Below are positions 34,197 through 38,283 of a DNA stretch of 38,283 bases, piece by piece (within the stretch, counting starts at the first letter, position 1; every line of letters begins with the position of its first letter). The notes below the pieces were generated by a model. It saw nothing but the letters and a program-made list of their open reading frames with translations, had not been told where the DNA came from and made no database searches. The position numbers and the translations under genes are program-made. This DNA is from Lysobacteraceae bacterium. GTDB lineage: Bacteria; Pseudomonadota; Gammaproteobacteria; Xanthomonadales; Rhodanobacteraceae. The stretch spans positions 1-38,283 of the forward strand of contig JAGWIC010000024.1 in assembly GCA_028866435.1 (NCBI GenBank), written 5' to 3'.

Positions 34197-36848
34197 TCAG
34201 TGATTGAGCACGTTGCCGATGATTTCGGCCAAATTGCGGGACAGTCCCCGCTGCTGAGCCAGCTCGGTGATCGCCAGCCGCGCCGCCTCGCGCCGCACCG
34301 GCTCCAGCCGCTGCCAGCCGTTCAGCGCCGTCGCCAGGCGGGCGGCGACCTGAGGATTCAACCCATCGAGCGTCGCCAGCCGCTGCACCAGCAGCCGGTA
34401 GCCTTCGCCATCGAGGCGATGGAAGCCGCTGGGATTGCCGCGCGCGAACGCGCCGAGCAATGACTGCACCCGGTTCGGGTTCTTCAGCGTGAACGCGTCA
34501 TCGCGCTCCAGCCGCCGCACGCGTTCCAGCGCGGTGGCGCCGGGCGCCTGCGCCTGCACCGCAAACCACTTGTCCAGCGCCAGGGCGTTGTCCGCGTAGC
34601 GCTGGCGATAATCGGCCAGCGCGGCTTCGGCGGCGCGGCTGTCCAGTTGCAGAAGCACCCCCAGCGCGGCGAGGCGGTCGGTCATGGCGGGCGCCTGCCG
34701 GTACTGCTCCCCGGCCAGCCTGGCCGCCGTTGCCGGATCGGACAGGCCCAGCAGTTCGAGCACGCGGCGCTTGAGCCGGCGCCGCGCCTGGCTGGCCGCA
34801 TCGAGCGCGCTGGTGGTATGCGCGGCCAGCGAATGATGGCGCTGGGTCAGCGCGGTGCTGCCCAGGCGCGCGGCCAGGCGTTGCTGCAAGGCCTGCCGCA
34901 GCTCGTGGATGCGTTGCGGGTCGATCGCGCTTTCGCGCTCGGCCAGCTCGATCTCGCCCGGCGGCGTCAGCAGGTCGGCGAGCAGGGCATCGTCGATGCG
35001 CTCGCTGTGGAACAACGCCGCCAGCGCCTCCAGCCAAGCCTCCAGCGCCTTCAGCGAGCGGCCGTCGCGCAGGTCCTCATAAGCGCGCGCGGCGAGCTGC
35101 TGGCCGGCCTCCCAGCGGTTGAACCCGTCGATATCGTGGCGCAGCAGCAAGGCCAGTTCGGCCGGCGTGTAGTCGCATTCCAGGATGACGGGCGCGGAGA
35201 ACCCGCGCAGCAGGGACGGAACCGGGGCACTGGCGACGTCGCTGAACACCAGCTGCTGCTCGGCCTGGCTCAGCACCACCACCATTTCCGTCGCGGCCTC
35301 GCCCTGCTCGCCGCGCAGGCGCAACGGCAACATCGCGCCGGCATGGGAAAAAAGCGCCAGCTTGACCGGGATCGGCAGCGGCGGGCGCGCCTGCCTGCCG
35401 GCCACCGCCGGCGCGTGCTGGCCCAGCGTCAGCGTGTATTCGCCACGCGCCGCGTCGTAGTGGCCGCGCGCCTGCAGCCGCGGCGTGCCGGCATGGCCGT
35501 ACCAGGCCAGGTACGGCATCAGGTCGGTGCCGTTGGCCTCGCCCAGGGCGTCGAGGAAATCCTCCAGCGTGGCGGCGCGGCCGTCGTTGTGCTGGAAGTA
35601 GCGGTCCATGCCGCGGCGGAAGCCGTCCGCACCGAGGCGGCCGGCGAGCATGCGCACCAGCTCGGCGCCCTTCTCGTACACCGTGGCGGTATAGAAGTTG
35701 TTGATCTCGCTGTACTGCGCCGGGCGTACCGGATGCGCCAGCGGGCCGGCGTCCTCGGGAAACTGGGCGCGGCGCAGCAGCGACACGTCCTCGATGCGCT
35801 TCAGCGGCGCGGAGTTCATGTCGGCCGAGAAACTCTGCTCGCGGAACACGGTCAGGCCTTCCTTCAGCGACAACTGGAACCAGTCGCGGCAGGTCACCCG
35901 ATTGCCGCTCCAGTTGTGGAAGTACTCGTGCGCGACCACCGCCTCGACGTGACGGTACTCGTCGTCGGTGCTGGAGTCCGGATCGGCCAGCAGGTACTTC
36001 GCGTTGAAGATGTTCAGCCCCTTGTTCTCCATCGCGCCCATGTTGAAGTCATGGGTGGCGACGACGTGGAACACGTCGAGGTCGTAGTTGCGGCCGTAGC
36101 TGCGCTCGTCCCAGCGCATCGCGCGCTCGAGCGCGTCCATCGCGTAGTGGCAGCGGTCGATCACATCCGCTTCCGCCCAGATCCGCAGTTGCACCGGGCG
36201 CCCTGCGGCGGTGACGTAGTCGCGCTCGATCCCTTGCAGCCGGCCCGCGACCAGGGCGAACAGGTAGCTCGGCTTCGGGTGCGGATCGACGAAGCTGGCC
36301 CAGTGGCGGCCGCCTTCCAGCTCACCGCTGCCGTCGGGGTTGCCGCCGGCCAGCAGCACCGGAAAGCGCGCGCGGTCGGCACGCAGGGTGACCCGGTAGC
36401 GCGACTGCACGTCGGGCCGGTCGGGGAAGAACGTGATGTGGCGGAAGCCCTCGGCCTCGCACTGGGTCAGCAGGAAGCCGGCCTCGTGGCTGCCGGACAG
36501 GTACAGCCCCTCCAGTGCGGTATTGGCCGCCGGCCGCAGCCGCACGCGGGTTTCCAGCACGCTGCCGTCGCCTGCGCCGTCCACTTCGAGCACGCCGTTT
36601 CCATAGCGGTAGGCCGATGCCGGCAACACCTCGCCATCGAGCGAGATCGACAGCAGCTGCAGGTTCTCGCCGTCCAGCCGCAGTGGTTCGTTCTGGTTGG
36701 GGGCGCGCCGCAGCAACAGTCGCGCGCACAGTTCGCTGGTGTCGATGCCGAGGTCGAAATCCAGTTCGACGGTGTCGACCGACCATGCCGGCGGGCGGTA
36801 GTCGGCGAGACGGATGAGCGTGGAAACTGGCGGGGAGGCTGTGTTCAT
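34197..36848 (-). CDS. pepN: Aminopeptidase N (M1 metallopeptidase)
   Basis: Cytosolic zinc aminopeptidase that clips N-terminal residues from peptides. An 883-residue protein, close to E. coli PepN (870). The N-terminal beta domain (about 1-190) is followed by the catalytic domain with the substrate-binding GAMENKG (271-277), the zinc motif HEYFHNW (HEXXH, 307-311) and the downstream zinc Glu in LKEGLTVFREQSFS. The C-terminal half (about 530-883) is the DUF3458-type beta plus helical array region. ATG 36848 yields the typical short lead-in; upstream in-frame starts would run into the divergent epimerase. 65 bases separate it from that gene. Confidence 0.97.
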   Translation of the reverse strand: MNTASPPVSTLIRLADYRPPAWSVDTVELDFDLGIDTSELCARLLLRRAPNQNEPLRLDGENLQLLSISLDGEVLPASAYRYGNGVLEVDGAGDGSVLETRVRLRPAANTALEGLYLSGSHEAGFLLTQCEAEGFRHITFFPDRPDVQSRYRVTLRADRARFPVLLAGGNPDGSGELEGGRHWASFVDPHPKPSYLFALVAGRLQGIERDYVTAAGRPVQLRIWAEADVIDRCHYAMDALERAMRWDERSYGRNYDLDVFHVVATHDFNMGAMENKGLNIFNAKYLLADPDSSTDDEYRHVEAVVAHEYFHNWSGNRVTCRDWFQLSLKEGLTVFREQSFSADMNSAPLKRIEDVSLLRRAQFPEDAGPLAHPVRPAQYSEINNFYTATVYEKGAELVRMLAGRLGADGFRRGMDRYFQHNDGRAATLEDFLDALGEANGTDLMPYLAWYGHAGTPRLQARGHYDAARGEYTLTLGQHAPAVAGRQARPPLPIPVKLALFSHAGAMLPLRLRGEQGEAATEMVVVLSQAEQQLVFSDVASAPVPSLLRGFSAPVILECDYTPAELALLLRHDIDGFNRWEAGQQLAARAYEDLRDGRSLKALEAWLEALAALFHSERIDDALLADLLTPPGEIELAERESAIDPQRIHELRQALQQRLAARLGSTALTQRHHSLAAHTTSALDAASQARRRLKRRVLELLGLSDPATAARLAGEQYRQAPAMTDRLAALGVLLQLDSRAAEAALADYRQRYADNALALDKWFAVQAQAPGATALERVRRLERDDAFTLKNPNRVQSLLGAFARGNPSGFHRLDGEGYRLLVQRLATLDGLNPQVAARLATALNGWQRLEPVRREAARLAITELAQQRGLSRNLAEIIGNVLNH

Positions 36849-36857
36849 GTCGCCGGC

Positions 36858-36886
36858 GTGGCATCGGAAACGGATCAGGCTAACAT
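36858..36886 (+). promoter_or_regulatory. Candidate promoter of the epimerase gene
   Basis: GTGGCA (36858-36863, 4 of 6) and TAACAT (36881-36886) are 17 bases apart within the 65-base divergent gap. The predicted start is near 36893, about 20 bases before the GTG. Confidence 0.35.
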
Positions 36887-36913
36887 GGTCCGCTTTAACG
36901 GCAGGAGAACCCC

Positions 36914-37930
36914 GTGGCGGCACAGCAGACGACGCGCTACGTCGCCGAAACGGCGCAACTGGGCGACCAGCCGGTGGTGGTGCTGCGCGACCGCCAGGAC
37001 GGACGGCGCCTGCGCGTCGCCCGCCACGGCGCCGCCCTGCTCGGGTTCGAGTGGCCTCACCGCGGCGCGCTGCAGGACCTCGCCGACGGTTACCGCGACG
37101 GTGCCGAAGTCCTGGCACGGCCCGGTTCGCGTTTCGCGATCATGGCGCCGTTTGCCGGCCGCGTGGCCGATGCACGGTACCGTTTTGACGGCCGGCTGGA
37201 GGATCTGCAGCCTGGCGCGCGCGGCACCGAACGCGCCGCGCGGCACGGTTTCGTGCGTGGCGTGGCGTTCGCGCTCGATGCGCTGGTCGCCGATCAGGAG
37301 CACGCGCAGGCAGTGTTGAGCACGCAGGCGATTCGGCCGCAGCCGGGTTATCCGCATGCGATCGACCTGGCGCTGGTGTTCACGCTCGATGGCGGCGGGC
37401 TGACGCTCGAGGCGCGCATGCGCAATGTCGGCGAGCACGCGGCGCCGTGCTTCTTCGGCTGGCACCCGTATTTCCGCCTCGCCGACGACACCGTCGTCGA
37501 TGGCTGGCAGTTGCAGATTCCCGCGCAAACCCTGATCCGCACCGGCGCCGACCTGATCGCGCTGCCCGGTGCGGCCGCCTACGTGCCGCTGGACGATGCC
37601 CCGGCGCTGGATTTCCGCCAGCCGCGGCCGATCGGCGACAGCATCATCGACCAGGGCTATACCGACTTGGCGGCCGAGCCGGATGGCCGCATCCGCACGC
37701 GCCTGCGCGACCCGGGCAGCGGGCTCGGCATCGCGGTCTGGCAGGAGCGCGGGGTGATGCATGCGTTCACCGGCGACACCATCGGCCGTGATCCGCGCCG
37801 CTCGATGGCGCTGGAGCCGATGGAATGCATGGCCGACGCCTTCAACCGGCCCGAATGCGCCGCGGCGATCCGGCTCGAACCGGGCCAGGAGCGTCGTTTC
37901 CGCTGCGGCGTCGAGGTCGAAACCGCATGA
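36914..37930 (+). CDS. Aldose 1-epimerase (galactose mutarotase family)
   Basis: Interconverts alpha and beta anomers of aldoses in the cytosol. A 338-residue beta-sandwich protein. RFAIMAPFAGRVADARYRFDG, ARHGFVRGVAF (first conserved His), FFGWHPYFRL (catalytic acid His) and ALEPMECMADAFN (catalytic Glu region) are the family marks. GTG 36914 has AGGAG 7 bases upstream. The stop overlaps the ATG of the dehydratase by 4 bases (ATGA). No galactose or xylose operon genes are present, so the natural sugar is unknown. Some members act on glucose-6-phosphate. Confidence 0.93.
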   Translation: MAAQQTTRYVAETAQLGDQPVVVLRDRQDGRRLRVARHGAALLGFEWPHRGALQDLADGYRDGAEVLARPGSRFAIMAPFAGRVADARYRFDGRLEDLQPGARGTERAARHGFVRGVAFALDALVADQEHAQAVLSTQAIRPQPGYPHAIDLALVFTLDGGGLTLEARMRNVGEHAAPCFFGWHPYFRLADDTVVDGWQLQIPAQTLIRTGADLIALPGAAAYVPLDDAPALDFRQPRPIGDSIIDQGYTDLAAEPDGRIRTRLRDPGSGLGIAVWQERGVMHAFTGDTIGRDPRRSMALEPMECMADAFNRPECAAAIRLEPGQERRFRCGVEVETA

Positions 37931-38283
37931 GCGAGGCAACCGACGCCTTGCCCGACATCGGGCAGATTCGGGCCGCGGCCATCCGCATCGCGCCGCATGC
38001 GCGGGTGACGCCGGTGCTGCGCAGCCCGGAGCTGGATACGCTCGCCGGGGCCGAGCTGCATTTCAAGTGCGAGCAGCTGCAGCGTGGCGGCGCGTTCAAG
38101 TTTCGCGGTGCCTGCAATGCGGTGTGGTCGCTCGCCGAGGCGCAGGCGGCGCAGGGCGTGGTCACGCATTCCTCGGGCAATCACGGCACCGCGCTGGCGC
38201 TGGCCGCGGCCACCCGCGGCATCGCCGCGCACGTCGTGGTGCCGGACGGTGCGGTGCGGGCGAAGGTCGAGGCGATCGAACGC
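37927..38283 (+). CDS. PLP-dependent threonine/serine dehydratase or serine racemase, cut by window edge
   Basis: The 119 visible codons start at ATG 37927, overlapping the epimerase stop as ATGA. They carry the fold-type II PLP signature: TPVLRSPELDTLAGAELHFK, QRGGAFKFRGACNAV with the Schiff-base Lys at residue 58, then VVTHSSGNHGTALALAAA, the phosphate/substrate loop, and AHVVVPDGAVRAKVEAIE. This resembles catabolic threonine dehydratase and serine racemase more than the long biosynthetic IlvA, but the missing C-terminal part (ACT domain or not) would decide. Confidence 0.93.
   Translation, partial: MSEATDALPDIGQIRAAAIRIAPHARVTPVLRSPELDTLAGAELHFKCEQLQRGGAFKFRGACNAVWSLAEAQAAQGVVTHSSGNHGTALALAAATRGIAAHVVVPDGAVRAKVEAIER

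Overview
The window is a chromosomal segment of a very GC-rich gammaproteobacterium, most likely of the order Xanthomonadales and probably Rhodanobacteraceae (Rhodanobacter/Dyella/Frateuria-like). This rests on the RpoD, MnmG, PepN and TopA sequences, on a TopA with a lysine/alanine-rich tail, and on LysM-dprA-topA-tsaC running opposite def-fmt-rsmB. No taxon-defining rRNA is present. GC bias leaves very long antisense frames open, including one of nearly 1,500 codons opposite topA to the AMP-ligase gene. These were read as shadows. I see no tRNA, rRNA, insertion sequence, prophage, CRISPR array or defence island.

Layout. 1-3278: 3'-truncated rpoD and dtd on the minus strand, and an HtrB/LpxL-like acyltransferase on the plus strand. 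3250-13537: a cell-envelope island. Its left arm (minus strand) holds a WaaE-type glycosyltransferase, a CDP-glycerol-glycerophosphotransferase-like protein, a PMT/ArnT-like membrane glycosyltransferase and a TPR protein. A divergent plus-strand pair encodes two GT2 glycosyltransferases. Its right arm (minus strand) holds a second PMT-like enzyme, a WaaL-type O-antigen ligase and a WbbL-like GT2. Together they look like an LPS core/O-chain assembly and modification locus. 13642-16399: def-fmt-rsmB, tightly overlapped. 16587-22225: divergent LysM protein, dprA, topA and tsaC. The smg (DUF494) gene often found between dprA and topA is absent. 22265-26070: an orphan AMP-ligase, purD and a YbaY/YscW-like lipoprotein, closed by a strong terminator.

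26180-31384: an EstA-type GDSL autotransporter, tex and a GYF_2-RDD membrane protein, all on the minus strand. 31457-33334: mnmG. 33335-33935 is the only gene-poor stretch longer than 300 bases. It holds several strong inverted repeats, among them a plus-strand intrinsic terminator with no plus-strand gene upstream of it, and it leads into a 58-residue very acidic protein. 34197-36848: pepN. 36914-38283: an aldose 1-epimerase overlapped by a 3'-truncated PLP-dependent threonine/serine dehydratase.

Most of the window is conserved housekeeping. The least explained parts are the 33.3-34.2 kb structured intergenic region with its micro-gene, the isolated AMP-ligase, the Zn-finger-less lysine-tailed TopA, and a PMT-like enzyme lacking the usual acidic residue of its first periplasmic loop. 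I found no clear multi-gene system of a previously unknown kind.
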